From the NCBI GenBank assembly GCA_965116165.1, contig OZ220484.1:1984001-2048000 (forward strand): a stretch of DNA of 64,000 bases. The letters are read 5' to 3'. The stretch comes from Azophilus sp965116165 (GTDB lineage Bacteria; Pseudomonadota; Gammaproteobacteria; Pseudomonadales; Azotimanducaceae). Positions 35,809 through 44,618 of this stretch are shown piece by piece. The translations under genes were made by a program, and so were the position numbers. Every line of letters starts with the position of its first letter. The first letter of the stretch is position 1. Below the pieces are notes generated by a model. The model had not been told where the DNA came from and made no database searches. It was given only the letters and a program-made list of their open reading frames with translations.

Positions 35809-36252
35809 ATGCGCAAAAAGACCAACGCAAGGAAGGTCGCTGGCTGCAACGTTGACGCATTGGTGAACCTTGTCCGTCGATCAAGGCGAGCCGAGGGTAT
35901 TGGTCTGGCGTATCGAATCGTTATCGCGCAGCTTGTGGCGGCGCTCGGAGCGGCCCTCGCATTGTCGGTTGTCTCAATGGGGCAGGCGACCGCGGCGGCT
36001 CTAGGCGGTTTGGTGTGCATCCTGCCAACGGCAGGGTTTGCGGTTTGCGCGAGCAGGTTGAGGAACCCCGGGCCGATTTTGGCCGCGGGGGCGTTAAAGC
36101 CGCTGGCGGTAGTCGGGCTCATGGCGGCGGCGTTCATCTTGGCGAATCCCGCGCCCTTGGGTTTTTTCGTCGGACTGGGTGCGGTGCATTTGGCCTATCT
36201 GGCGGTGCCGCTGCTGGATAGAGAGCGAGCGCGGGCGAAGCTCGGGGTTTGA
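35809..36252 (+). CDS. atpI: ATP synthase subunit I
   Basis: AtpI is the small, poorly conserved membrane protein at the head of F1Fo operons that helps c-ring assembly. ATG 35809 (MRKKTNARKVAGCNVDALVN) gives 147 residues; the frame opens 24 codons earlier. Four hydrophobic segments follow (IVIAQLVAALGAALALSVVS, AAALGGLVCILPTAGFAV, LAVVGLMAAAFILA, GFFVGLGAVHLAYLAVPL), matching the four-helix AtpI pattern. Position directly upstream of atpB supports the call. Confidence 0.82.
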   Translation: MRKKTNARKVAGCNVDALVNLVRRSRRAEGIGLAYRIVIAQLVAALGAALALSVVSMGQATAAALGGLVCILPTAGFAVCASRLRNPGPILAAGALKPLAVVGLMAAAFILANPAPLGFFVGLGAVHLAYLAVPLLDRERARAKLGV

Positions 36253-36473
36253 TGGAAAGTGCGTTCCACGCGCATTCGCCGGGGAAGCGCAACCGTCGGT
36301 GGAAGGCTATGGGGCTCTCTCGGCGAAGTGAAAATTGAGCGGCACAAATCGTGGGGCGGGGACGCCTTGCGGTGAACAGGTTGGCGTTGCGGACCCTCCG
36401 CTGGGCGGAGGACCCAACCCAGGCAAGGCATCGGCGGCAAAGTCCGCAATGGAACTGATTTCGGGTTAACAAC
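36253..36473. other. atpI-atpB spacer with a perfect hairpin
   Basis: The 221-bp spacer has no gene. It contains CCTCCGC-TGG-GCGGAGG (36395-36411), a 7-bp perfect stem with a 3-nt loop and no T run, so it is not a standard terminator but may act as an mRNA-stabilising or processing structure. Confidence 0.45.
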
Positions 36474-37325
36474 ATGGCATCGGGCGAAACCCAGACAAGT
36501 GTTGAGTACATCAGGCACCACCTGACCAATCTCACCTACGGCCAGCATCCGGATGGAAGCTGGGGTTTCGCCCATTCCGCCGAGGAAGCCCAGGCGATGG
36601 GCTTCTGGTCCATCCACATCGATTCCATGGCGTGGTCCATCGGCCTGGGGCTCATTTTCCTTTACTTCTTCCGCCGCGCCGCCAGCCGCGCAACCGCCGG
36701 TATCCCCGGCGGATTGCAGAACTTCGTCGAAATCATTGTGGATTTCATCGACGACACCACGCAAAGCATCTTCAACCACAAAAACGACCTGGTGGCACCG
36801 CTCGCGCTCACTATTTTCGTGTGGGTTTTCCTGATGAACCTGATGGACCTCGTGCCGGTGGACTGGGTGCCGATGCTTGCCGCGTCCCTTGGCGTGCACT
36901 ACATGAAAATCGTGCCCAGCACGGACCCCAACATCACCATGGCCATGGCGCTGTCGGTATTCGCGCTCATCCTTTATTACAGCGTTAAGTGCAAGGGGCC
37001 CATTGGTTTTCTGGCGGAGCTGTCCCTGCATCCCTTCCCGTCGAAGCTGGCGATACCCATCAACTTTCTGTTGGAAATGGTGACGCTGATTGCCAAACCG
37101 CTTTCCCTGGGTTTGCGACTGTTCGGCAATTTATACGCCGGGGAGATGATCTTCGTGCTGATTGCGCTGATGTTCACCGGCGGCATTGTCTACGCGCTGG
37201 CCGGTGGTGTCTTTCAGTGGGTGTGGGCGGCGTTCCACTTGATTGTGATCACGTTGCAGGCGTTTGTGTTCGCGGTATTGACCGTCGTCTATCTCGCCCA
37301 GGCGCATGAGACCCATGAGCACTAG
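36474..37325 (+). CDS. atpB: F1Fo ATP synthase subunit a
   Basis: Subunit a forms the proton half-channels against the c-ring. The 283-residue protein has multiple membrane helices and the essential Arg in PLSLGLRLFGNLYAGE near residue 210. The C-terminus VTVVYLAQAHETHEH-like (here LTVVYLAQAHETHEH) is typical. The TAG stop is part of the CTAG target duplication of the MITE that follows without a gap. Confidence 0.97.
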   Translation: MASGETQTSVEYIRHHLTNLTYGQHPDGSWGFAHSAEEAQAMGFWSIHIDSMAWSIGLGLIFLYFFRRAASRATAGIPGGLQNFVEIIVDFIDDTTQSIFNHKNDLVAPLALTIFVWVFLMNLMDLVPVDWVPMLAASLGVHYMKIVPSTDPNITMAMALSVFALILYYSVKCKGPIGFLAELSLHPFPSKLAIPINFLLEMVTLIAKPLSLGLRLFGNLYAGEMIFVLIALMFTGGIVYALAGGVFQWVWAAFHLIVITLQAFVFAVLTVVYLAQAHETHEH

Positions 37326-37424
37326 GGAAGGTCTGAACCATTCGATAGAGCAGCATTTGGTTGCTCGTAAGCTTTTGATTTCATTAAATCGGATGCCGCG
37401 ACTACAGGATTAATCAGAGGTTCC
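37326..37424 (+). repeat. Family 1 MITE, copy A (inside atp operon)
   Basis: This 99-bp element begins GGAAGGTCTGAACCATTCG and ends GGATTAATCAGAGGTTCC. CTAG flanks it at 37322-37325 and 37425-37428, a perfect 4-bp target duplication. The left CTAG contains the atpB stop codon. It separates atpB from atpE in an operon where these are normally adjacent. Confidence 0.9.
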
Positions 37425-37428
37425 CTAG

Positions 37429-37714
37429 GCGATCCGTGGCAAAAGCCCCGCGTCGCACCGAGAGGGGAGCGAGGGATGGGTTAAAAGCCATGTCCGGCTG
37501 GCAGGGCGCGAGGAGCAAGGAACAAGGAACAAGGATATTGAGAATATTTGAGCGACGAGCAACGCGGACGGCCGGGATGCGTCGTCGTTCGAATACAGTG
37601 GGACTTTTGCCATGGAATGCCGGACCATTCGTGGAGGGTCTCGGCTTGGGAGCGGTTTTGACGGGAAGTTCGCCCGGCGGCGGGCGGCAATAACACTCGA
37701 GATATGGAGCGATA
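37429..37714. other. Extended atpB-atpE spacer
   Basis: These 286 bp carry no supported gene. They include short direct repeats (AAGGAACAAGGAACAAGG, 37515-37540 region) and a small hairpin ATATT-GAG-AATAT. Together with the MITE the spacer is about 390 bp, far longer than is usual, so the highly expressed atpE may have its own promoter or processing site here. Confidence 0.4.
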
Positions 37715-37948
37715 ATGGAATTACAGGTTCTTCTTTATGTAGCGGGCGGCCTCATGCTGGGCCTTGGTGCCGTGGGCGCGGCCGTCGGCGTCGGCGTTCT
37801 CGGCGGCAAGTTTCTGGAGGGCGTTGCCCGGCAACCGGAGTTGTTGCCCATGCTGCGCACCCAGCTTTTCATCGTGCTCGGCCTGGTCGACGCGGTGCCC
37901 ATGATCGCGGTGGGCATCGGCCTGTATGCGATATTCGCCGTAGCCTGA
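37715..37948 (+). CDS. atpE: F1Fo ATP synthase subunit c
   Basis: Subunit c forms the rotating proteolipid ring. The 77-residue hairpin has glycine-rich helix 1 (GLGAVGAAVGVGVLGGKFLE), the loop ARQPEL, and helix 2 with the proton-binding carboxylate Asp in GLVDAVPMIAVG. The Asp and absence of sodium-site residues fit a proton-driven enzyme of E. coli type. Confidence 0.98.
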   Translation: MELQVLLYVAGGLMLGLGAVGAAVGVGVLGGKFLEGVARQPELLPMLRTQLFIVLGLVDAVPMIAVGIGLYAIFAVA

Positions 37949-37980
37949 GCGCCGCGGCCCAAGCGGATTCGGAGGAAGCG

Positions 37981-38451
37981 ATGAATCTCAACCTGACCCT
38001 CATCGGCCAGAGCATCACATTCTTTGTATTTGCCTGGTTCTGCATGAAGTACATTTGGCCGCTCCTTAAGGACGCCATGCGTGAGCGGCAGGAAAACATC
38101 GCCGAGGGGCTCGCGGCCGGCGAGGAGGCCGAACGCAGGCTCGCCGAAGCCGAGAGCGGTGCCGAGGCCGAGCGCGCCAAGGCCAGGGCCGAGGCCTCGC
38201 AGATCGTCGAGCAGGCCAGACAGCGAGCCAACCAGATGCTTGAGGATGCCAGAGCCGAGGCCCGCGAAGAGGGTGCGCGCCTTGTCGAGGCGGCTCGCTC
38301 CGAGATCGACCAGGAGATCAATCGCGCCCGCGAGGCACTGCGTGCGCAGGTGGCGGCTTTGGCGGTGAGAGGCGCGGAAAAGGTGCTTGGCGAAACCATC
38401 GACGCGAGCCGCCACGAGCGGATGCTTGAGCGTCTGGCGGCGGAATTGTAG
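37981..38451 (+). CDS. atpF: F1Fo ATP synthase subunit b
   Basis: Subunit b is the peripheral stalk. ATG 37981, preceded by GGAGGAAGC, gives 156 residues, equal to E. coli. It has one N-terminal membrane helix (LIGQSITFFVFAWFCMKYIW) and a long charged coiled coil (residues about 35-150). The frame opens much earlier but those codons overlap atpE. Confidence 0.97.
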   Translation: MNLNLTLIGQSITFFVFAWFCMKYIWPLLKDAMRERQENIAEGLAAGEEAERRLAEAESGAEAERAKARAEASQIVEQARQRANQMLEDARAEAREEGARLVEAARSEIDQEINRAREALRAQVAALAVRGAEKVLGETIDASRHERMLERLAAEL

Positions 38452-38558
38452 GTCGGTGGGCGTGATGATCGGACCCCGCGAGCACTTGGGGGAACGGGCG
38501 ATGCCGCGTTTTTGGGACACCGCAAGCGGTCGGACACACAGGTAGGAACAGCAGGCAA

Positions 38559-39101
38559 ATGGCGGAAATCGCAACACTCGCACGGCCCTACGCCAACGCG
38601 GTGTTCTCCTTGGCTTTGCGGGCCCGGGCTCTCGATGTTTGGTCGCGGCGCCTGGGTATTTTGGCTGCCGCGGCCGAAGAGGAACGGGTGCGCGCGCTAT
38701 TGGATTCACCGGCGGTGCCGGCGGAACAGAAGGCGTTTTCCCTGGCGGAAGTGTGCGGCGATGAGGTGGACCAGCGGGTGCGCAACCTGCTGTTGGTGTT
38801 GGCGCGCAATGGGCGTTTGCCGCTTTTGGGGGAAATCTCTCGTTGCTTCGACGAGCTAAAGGCGGCGGAGGAACACAACCTCGATGTGGAAGTGCTATCC
38901 ACCTTGCCGCTCACCGAGAGCCAAACGGAGCGGCTCAGGGAAGCGTTGCAAACCCGATTTGGCAAGAAGGATGTGCGGTTGGTGAGCGATGTGGACCCAA
39001 ACTTGCTCGGCGGCGCCATTGTGCGGGCGGGCGATACGGTCATCGATGGTTCGGTGCGCGGTCGGCTCGACAAGCTGTCCGAGTCCCTTGCCCGGGCCTA
39101 G
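38559..39101 (+). CDS. atpH: F1Fo ATP synthase subunit delta
   Basis: Subunit delta links the peripheral stalk to F1. The 180-residue protein starts AEIATLARPYANAVFSLALR and ends IVRAGDTVIDGSVRGRLDKL, both characteristic. Its TAG stop lies within the CTAG at the left boundary of a family 2 repeat that follows immediately. Confidence 0.96.
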   Translation: MAEIATLARPYANAVFSLALRARALDVWSRRLGILAAAAEEERVRALLDSPAVPAEQKAFSLAEVCGDEVDQRVRNLLLVLARNGRLPLLGEISRCFDELKAAEEHNLDVEVLSTLPLTESQTERLREALQTRFGKKDVRLVSDVDPNLLGGAIVRAGDTVIDGSVRGRLDKLSESLARA

Positions 39102-39277
39102 CCCGATCTACTCATGAATAAACTACTGCGACCGTCAAGAGCAGCGAAATCCCCGGGTGTGCTCCCGCCGCGTGCTCAATGTGCCGTCAAGCACGCCCGC
39201 GCGCGCTCCTGCTCCGCGCACGCAGCGCTTTCATTACGCTTGCCGGCCTCGCCACGTTCATTCACGAATAGGTCGGG
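39102..39277 (+). repeat. Family 2 inverted-repeat element, copy 2 (atpH-atpA spacer)
   Basis: This element of about 176 bp begins CCCGATCTACTCATGAAT and ends ATTCACGAATAGGTCGGG; with two flanking bases each the ends match at 17 of 20 positions as inverted repeats. Flanks are CTAG (39098-39101, containing the atpH stop) and CTGG (39278-39281). The interior is homologous to copy 1 near recF. The short open frame inside it is present in degenerate form in copy 1 and is probably not a gene. Confidence 0.78.
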
Positions 39278-39363
39278 CTGGCAGGCTAAAATTATATTGA
39301 CGAAAATTTGACGAAAACGGCCCCACCCCCACCGGGTGCCGGGAAAAATCGGGAAATTAGGAA

Positions 39364-40908
39364 ATGCAGCAACTGAACCCATCGGAAATCAGCGACATTA
39401 TTCGCCACCGAATCGATAGCCTCGATGTACACGCCGAAGCGCGCAATGAGGGCACGGTGGTGAGCGTCTCCGACGGCATCGTGCGAATCCACGGGCTTGC
39501 CGACGCCCAATACGGTGAAATGATTGAATTTCCGGGCTCGCTCTACGGCATGGCGCTAAATTTGGAGCGCGACTCGGTGGGTGCCGTGGTGCTCGGCGAC
39601 TACCTGCCGCTCTCCGAGGGAATGGCGGCTCGCTGCACCGGCCGCATTCTGGAAGTGCCGGTGGGCCGCGAACTGCTTGGCCGTGTGATCAATGCGTTGG
39701 GCGAACCCATCGACGGCAAGGGGCCTATCAACGCCCAAAAAACGGCGCCGGTGGAAAAGGTGGCGCCCGGCGTGATTGCCCGCCAATCGGTCAACCAACC
39801 GGTGCAGATTGGCTTGAAGTGTATCGACGCCATGGTGCCCATCGGCCGCGGCCAACGGGAGCTCATCATCGGCGACCGTCAGATCGGCAAGACCGCCATT
39901 GCCGTGGATGCCGTCATCAATCAGAAAAATAGCAGTATCAAATGCGTTTACGTGGCCATCGGCCAAAAGATGTCCACGATTGCCAATATCGTGCGCACTT
40001 TTGAAGAGCATGGTGTGATGGACAACACCATCGTCGTGGCCGCGAGTGCCGCGGATCCGGCGCCGATGCAGTTTATCTCGGCCTATTCCGGCTGCTCGAT
40101 GGGCGAATTCTTCCGCGATGAGGGCGAGGACGCGCTCATCATCTACGACGACCTCACCAAGCAGGCATGGGCTTATCGGCAAATTTCCCTGCTGCTGCGG
40201 CGCCCGCCGGGTCGCGAGGCGTACCCAGGCGATGTTTTCTATCTGCACTCGCGTCTTTTGGAGCGCGCCTCCCGAGTCAACGCCGATTATGTCGAGAAAA
40301 TCACCGACGGGCGCGTCAAGGGCCAAACCGGGTCGCTCACGGCACTGCCCATCATCGAGACCCAGGCGGGCGATGTTTCCGCGTTTGTGCCCACCAACGT
40401 CATCTCCATCACCGACGGCCAAATCTTCCTGGAAACCGACAATTTCAACGCTGGCTTGCGGCCTGCCATGAGTCCGGGCATTTCCGTTTCCAGGGTGGGC
40501 GGCTCGGCCCAAGTGCCGTTCATGAAGAAGATTGCCGGCGGCATCAAGCTCGCGCTCGCCCAGTATCGGGAGCTCGCCGCCTTCTCCCAGTTTGCGTCGG
40601 ACCTCGACGATGCCACCCGCCGCCAGTTGGAACACGGCCAGCGGGTGACGGAACTCATGAAGCAGAAACAGTACGCACCGATGTCGGTTGCGGATATGGG
40701 CGTGGTGCTGTTCGCCGCCAACGAGGGCTATTTGGAGGATGTCGAGGTGGAAAAGGTGCTCGATTTCGAAGCGGCCCTGCTCGCCTATATGCACGCCGAG
40801 CACGGCGACTGGATGCGCAACATCAACGAAACCGGTGCCTACGACGATGCCATCGAGCAGACCATGCGCGATGCCATCAAGCGGTTCAAGGCAACCCAAA
40901 CCTGGTAG
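39364..40908 (+). CDS. atpA: F1Fo ATP synthase subunit alpha
   Basis: The 514-residue regulatory nucleotide-binding subunit starts MQQLNPSEISDIIRHRIDSL. The P-loop is GDRQIGKTA near residue 170 and the alpha/beta signature PAMSPGISVSRVGGSAQ is near 365. Length equals the family norm of about 513. The spacer before it contains repeat copy 2. Confidence 0.98.
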   Translation: MQQLNPSEISDIIRHRIDSLDVHAEARNEGTVVSVSDGIVRIHGLADAQYGEMIEFPGSLYGMALNLERDSVGAVVLGDYLPLSEGMAARCTGRILEVPVGRELLGRVINALGEPIDGKGPINAQKTAPVEKVAPGVIARQSVNQPVQIGLKCIDAMVPIGRGQRELIIGDRQIGKTAIAVDAVINQKNSSIKCVYVAIGQKMSTIANIVRTFEEHGVMDNTIVVAASAADPAPMQFISAYSGCSMGEFFRDEGEDALIIYDDLTKQAWAYRQISLLLRRPPGREAYPGDVFYLHSRLLERASRVNADYVEKITDGRVKGQTGSLTALPIIETQAGDVSAFVPTNVISITDGQIFLETDNFNAGLRPAMSPGISVSRVGGSAQVPFMKKIAGGIKLALAQYRELAAFSQFASDLDDATRRQLEHGQRVTELMKQKQYAPMSVADMGVVLFAANEGYLEDVEVEKVLDFEAALLAYMHAEHGDWMRNINETGAYDDAIEQTMRDAIKRFKATQTW

Positions 40909-40981
40909 TGCGGCAATGGTCTACGACGCAATCCAGCCCTGTCGAACAGTCATGCGGCGCCACCACGGGTAGAGCGCGGCA

Positions 40982-41842
40982 ATGGCGGTCGGCAAGGAAA
41001 TCCGGAAGAAGATCGGCAGCGTCGAGAATACGCAGAAGATCACCTCCGCCATGCAGATGGTGGCGGCCAGCAAAATGCGCCGCACCCAGGAGCGCATGCG
41101 CGAGGGCAAGCCCTATGCGGAGAAGATTCGGCAGGTCATCGGGCATCTTGCGAACGCCAACCCGGAATATCGGCACGTATTCATGTCGGAACGCGAGATC
41201 AAGCGGATCGGCTACATCGTGGTATCGACGGACAAGGGCCTGTGCGGCGGCCTCAACGTCAACCTGTTCCGCGCGCTGGTTCGGGACATGGCCGAATGGC
41301 ACGGCAAGGGCATCGAGGCGGACCTGGCGCTCGTCGGCAACAAGGCGGCGGCATTTTTTCGCTCGGTCGGCGGCAATGTGACAGCGGCGGTGAACCATGT
41401 TGGCGAATCGCCCGTGCTCTCCGAACTCATCGGCAGCATCAAGATCATGTTTGATGCCTACGAGGAGGGCCGTATCGACCGCCTGTACATCGTCTCCAAC
41501 GATTTCGTCAACACCATGACCCAGCGGCCCACGATTCGCCAGCTCCTGCCGCTCGACCCGGAAGAGGACGAGCATCTAAGGCGGCGCTGGGACTACCTCT
41601 ACGAACCCGACGCCCGGCAATTGATCGACGGGTTGGTGATGCGCTTCATCGAATCCCAGGTTTTTCAGGCGGTGGTGGAAAACAGCGCTTGCGAACAGGC
41701 CGCCAAGATGATCGCCATGAAGAACGCCACGGAAAACGCCGAGAAGCTCATCGACGAACTGCGGCTGATTTACAACAACGCCCGCCAGGCGGCGATTACC
41801 CAGGAGATTGCGGAAATCGTCGGCGGCGCGGCGGCGGTGTGA
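40982..41842 (+). CDS. atpG: F1Fo ATP synthase subunit gamma
   Basis: Gamma is the central rotor shaft. The 286-residue protein starts MAVGKEIRKKIGSVENTQKI with the conserved long N-terminal helix (TSAMQMVAASKMRR), has STDKGLCGGLNVNLFR and ends with the conserved C-terminal helix KLIDELRLIYNNARQAAITQ. Order atpA-atpG-atpD is standard. Confidence 0.98.
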   Translation: MAVGKEIRKKIGSVENTQKITSAMQMVAASKMRRTQERMREGKPYAEKIRQVIGHLANANPEYRHVFMSEREIKRIGYIVVSTDKGLCGGLNVNLFRALVRDMAEWHGKGIEADLALVGNKAAAFFRSVGGNVTAAVNHVGESPVLSELIGSIKIMFDAYEEGRIDRLYIVSNDFVNTMTQRPTIRQLLPLDPEEDEHLRRRWDYLYEPDARQLIDGLVMRFIESQVFQAVVENSACEQAAKMIAMKNATENAEKLIDELRLIYNNARQAAITQEIAEIVGGAAAV

Positions 41843-41999
41843 TCTGTCCAACACTATCGGGGAAGCGGATGTCCATGCACCCTCCCATCCATGCGGAAAC
41901 GCGCGCCGGGCCAACGGTCGCGAAGGACTTGTGCTGTGCGGACACCCGCGGGCGCAAGACAACGGGAAACTAGCGGAACAATCGAGTCAAAGGGAACAT

Positions 42000-43385
42000 A
42001 TGCCAACGAATCAAAACGGCCGCATCGTCCAAATCATCGGGGCGGTGATCGATGTGGAATTCAATCGGGAAGATGTCCCGAAGGTATACGACGCCCTGAA
42101 GGTCGCCGGCAGCGGAACGACACTGGAAGTGCAGCAGCAGCTCGGCGACGGTGTTGTGCGCACGATCGCCATGGGCACCAGCGATGGCCTGTCCCGCGGC
42201 CTTGAGGTGGCCAACACCGGGCAGCCGATCGCCATCCCCGTGGGCGAGGAAACCCTGGGCCGCATCATGGATGTGCTCGGCAATCCGATCGATGAAAAGG
42301 GTCCGGTCAACGCCCAGGAGCACATGCCCATCCACCGCAAGGCGCCAGCCTACGAAGATCAGCTCGGCGGCAACGAATTGCTGGAAACCGGCGTCAAGGT
42401 TATCGACCTCATCTGCCCCTTCGCCAAGGGCGGCAAGGTGGGTCTGTTCGGCGGCGCGGGCGTGGGCAAAACCGTGACCATGCTGGAATTGATTCGCAAC
42501 ATCGCCATTGAGCATTCCGGCCTTTCCGTATTCGCCGGCGTCGGCGAACGCACCCGGGAGGGGAACGATTTCTATTACGAAATGGAGGAAGCCGGCGTTC
42601 TCGATAAGATTTCCCTGGTATTCGGACAGATGAACGAACCGCCCGGCAATCGGCTGCGGGTCGGGCTCACCGGCCTGACCCTGGCGGAGAAGTTCCGCGA
42701 CGAAGGCCGCGATGTGCTGCTGTTCATCGACAACATCTATCGCTATACGCTGGCGGGAACGGAGGTTTCCGCGCTGCTCGGGCGCATGCCGTCGGCGGTG
42801 GGCTATCAACCCAACCTGGCGGAGGAAATGGGTACTCTGCAGGAGCGCATCACCACCACCAAAACCGGCTCGATCACCTCGGTACAGGCGGTCTATGTGC
42901 CGGCGGACGACCTCACCGACCCGTCCCCGGCGACAACCTTTGCGCACCTCGATTCCACGGTAACGCTGTCGCGGGCCATCACCGACCTAGGTATCTACCC
43001 CGCCGTCGATCCCCTTGATTCCACCAGCCGCCAACTCGACCCCAATGTGGTTGGCCAAGAGCACTACGATGTGGCCCAGGGTGTGCAGCAAACGTTGCAA
43101 CGCTACCAGGAACTGCGCGACATCATTGCCATTCTGGGCATGGACGAGCTTTCCGAGGAAGATAAGCAACTCGTTTACCGGGCGCGCAAGATGCAGCAGT
43201 TCTTCTCCCAGCCCATGTTCGTGGCGGAGCAGTTCACGGGACAAGCCGGGAAGTTTGTTACCCGGGAAGACACGGTGCGCAGCTTCAAGGCGATTCTTGA
43301 CGGCGAGTACGATCATCTGCCGGAGAATGCCTTCTATATGATCGGCAACATCGAGGATGCGGTGGAGAAGGCGAAGACGCTCTAG
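42000..43385 (+). CDS. atpD: F1Fo ATP synthase subunit beta
   Basis: The catalytic subunit has 461 residues from ATG 42000 (MPTNQNGRIVQIIGAVIDVE), preceded by AAAGGG; an earlier in-frame start at 41808 would overlap atpG. The P-loop GGAGVGKT is near residue 150, the catalytic Glu lies in GVGERTREGNDFY, and ALLGRMPSAVGYQPNL follows. The TAG stop overlaps the CTAG that precedes a family 2 terminal repeat. Confidence 0.98.
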   Translation: MPTNQNGRIVQIIGAVIDVEFNREDVPKVYDALKVAGSGTTLEVQQQLGDGVVRTIAMGTSDGLSRGLEVANTGQPIAIPVGEETLGRIMDVLGNPIDEKGPVNAQEHMPIHRKAPAYEDQLGGNELLETGVKVIDLICPFAKGGKVGLFGGAGVGKTVTMLELIRNIAIEHSGLSVFAGVGERTREGNDFYYEMEEAGVLDKISLVFGQMNEPPGNRLRVGLTGLTLAEKFRDEGRDVLLFIDNIYRYTLAGTEVSALLGRMPSAVGYQPNLAEEMGTLQERITTTKTGSITSVQAVYVPADDLTDPSPATTFAHLDSTVTLSRAITDLGIYPAVDPLDSTSRQLDPNVVGQEHYDVAQGVQQTLQRYQELRDIIAILGMDELSEEDKQLVYRARKMQQFFSQPMFVAEQFTGQAGKFVTREDTVRSFKAILDGEYDHLPENAFYMIGNIEDAVEKAKTL

Positions 43386-43403
43386 CCCGACCTATTCATG
43401 AAT
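43386..43403 (+). repeat. Solo family 2 terminal repeat after atpD
   Basis: CCCGACCTATTCATGAAT follows the atpD stop CTAG directly and equals the left terminal repeat of family 2 elements. No right end is present before atpC starts at 43421. It is probably a deletion remnant of a full element, or a solo end left by excision. Confidence 0.65.
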
Positions 43404-43420
43404 GGATCTGAGACCAATCA

Positions 43421-43840
43421 ATGGCAACAATGCACTGCGATATTGTTAGTGCCGAGAGGGAGATTTTCTCCGGCGCGATCACGATGCTGAGCCTGCGGGG
43501 CAGCATCGGCGAATTGGGCATTTTGCCCGGTCACGCGCCGCTGCTTACCGGTATCCGCCCGGGCCCGGTGCAGCTTCGGCTGGAGAACGGCGAAGAAGAG
43601 ATTTTTTTCGCCTCCGGCGGGTATCTGGAAGTGCAGCCGGGCATGGTCACCATCCTTGCGGACACCGCATCGCGCGCCGAGGATCTCGACGAAGCCGCCG
43701 CAAACGATGCCCGGGCGGCCGCGGAACGCGCCCTCGCCGAACAGGCCGCGGATTTCGACTTCTCCATCGCCGCGGCGCAACTCGCCGAAGCGGCCGCACA
43801 GCAGCGCACACTGGAGGAACTGCGCAAACGGCGCCGCTGA
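43421..43840 (+). CDS. atpC: F1Fo ATP synthase subunit epsilon
   Basis: Epsilon is the regulatory subunit of the rotor. The 139-residue protein begins MATMHCDIVSAEREIFSGAI, has LGILPGHAPLLTGIRPGPVQL in the beta sandwich and ends in the C-terminal helical hairpin. It closes the operon; no clear terminator was seen after it. Confidence 0.96.
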   Translation: MATMHCDIVSAEREIFSGAITMLSLRGSIGELGILPGHAPLLTGIRPGPVQLRLENGEEEIFFASGGYLEVQPGMVTILADTASRAEDLDEAAANDARAAAERALAEQAADFDFSIAAAQLAEAAAQQRTLEELRKRRR

Positions 43841-43917
43841 TCGCCTCCCCTTCTTGAATCCCTCCGGCGCGCCGCGTTTAATCACGCCTATCGTTGATCG
43901 AGCTGGGAGGAACCCCA

Positions 43918-44577
43918 TTGGAACAGTTGAGATTTGCCGAAGAGATTGTCCTGCTCCTCTTGCACGACGGCAAAGGCAAGTTCGCGCATGTGGCGGACTG
44001 GTCGTCGCGCTACGCTTTTGGCGGCAGCGTATTGATGGATTTGGCATTGGAGGGCCGGGTCGATACGGATCTGGAAAAATTGGTGCTTTTGGACGCGACA
44101 CCGACCGGAGACGACATTCTCGATCCGATGCTCGAAGAGATTGCCGGAGAACCCGAGCCACACGGCTCGCGTTATTGGGTTGAGCGCGCCGGGGCCCGTG
44201 AAGAGGAGATACGCGAGAGTGCGGTGCAGCGCTTGATTCAACGCGGTGTCCTGGAGCGGCACGAAAATCGGATTTTGTGGGTCTTCCACGCCCAGCGCCA
44301 TGAGATCCTCGACGATAAGCCGACCCGCGAGGTAAAGCTGCGCATCATGAACATGCTGTTCGGCGACACATTGCCGAGCCCCCGGGATGTGGTGACCATT
44401 TGCCTGGCCGATGCCTGCGGTGTCTTTCGCGAACTGTTGTCGGCCAGCGAATTGGAGCAGGTTTCGGCGCGCATCCAGCAATTGCGGCGGATGGACTTGA
44501 TCGGGCAGGCGATTTCCAAGGCGATTTGGGATATCGAATCCACGCTTGCCAGCACGGTGCAGTTGCACGTCTATTGA
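43918..44577 (+). CDS. GPP34 (GOLPH3-like) family protein
   Basis: I choose TTG 43918, which has GGGAGG seven bases upstream; 219 residues result. The protein begins (M)EQLRFAEEIVLLLLHDGKGK and has FGGSVLMDLALEGRV, then ILWVFHAQRHEILD and LADACGVFRELL, matching the helical GOLPH3/GPP34 family that binds phosphoinositides in eukaryotes and has no settled role in bacteria. It lies between the atp operon and glmU. Confidence 0.82.
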   Translation: MEQLRFAEEIVLLLLHDGKGKFAHVADWSSRYAFGGSVLMDLALEGRVDTDLEKLVLLDATPTGDDILDPMLEEIAGEPEPHGSRYWVERAGAREEEIRESAVQRLIQRGVLERHENRILWVFHAQRHEILDDKPTREVKLRIMNMLFGDTLPSPRDVVTICLADACGVFRELLSASELEQVSARIQQLRRMDLIGQAISKAIWDIESTLASTVQLHVY

Positions 44578-44618
44578 CCGCGTAACAACCGACAGCAAAA
44601 CAACGATTTCCCGCTACA

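Noticed and set aside
39114..39311. 65-codon frame MNKLLRPSRAAK in the atpH-atpA spacer
   Set aside because: It lies inside family 2 repeat copy 2; the related frame in copy 1 diverges and shifts, so it is not conserved as a protein.
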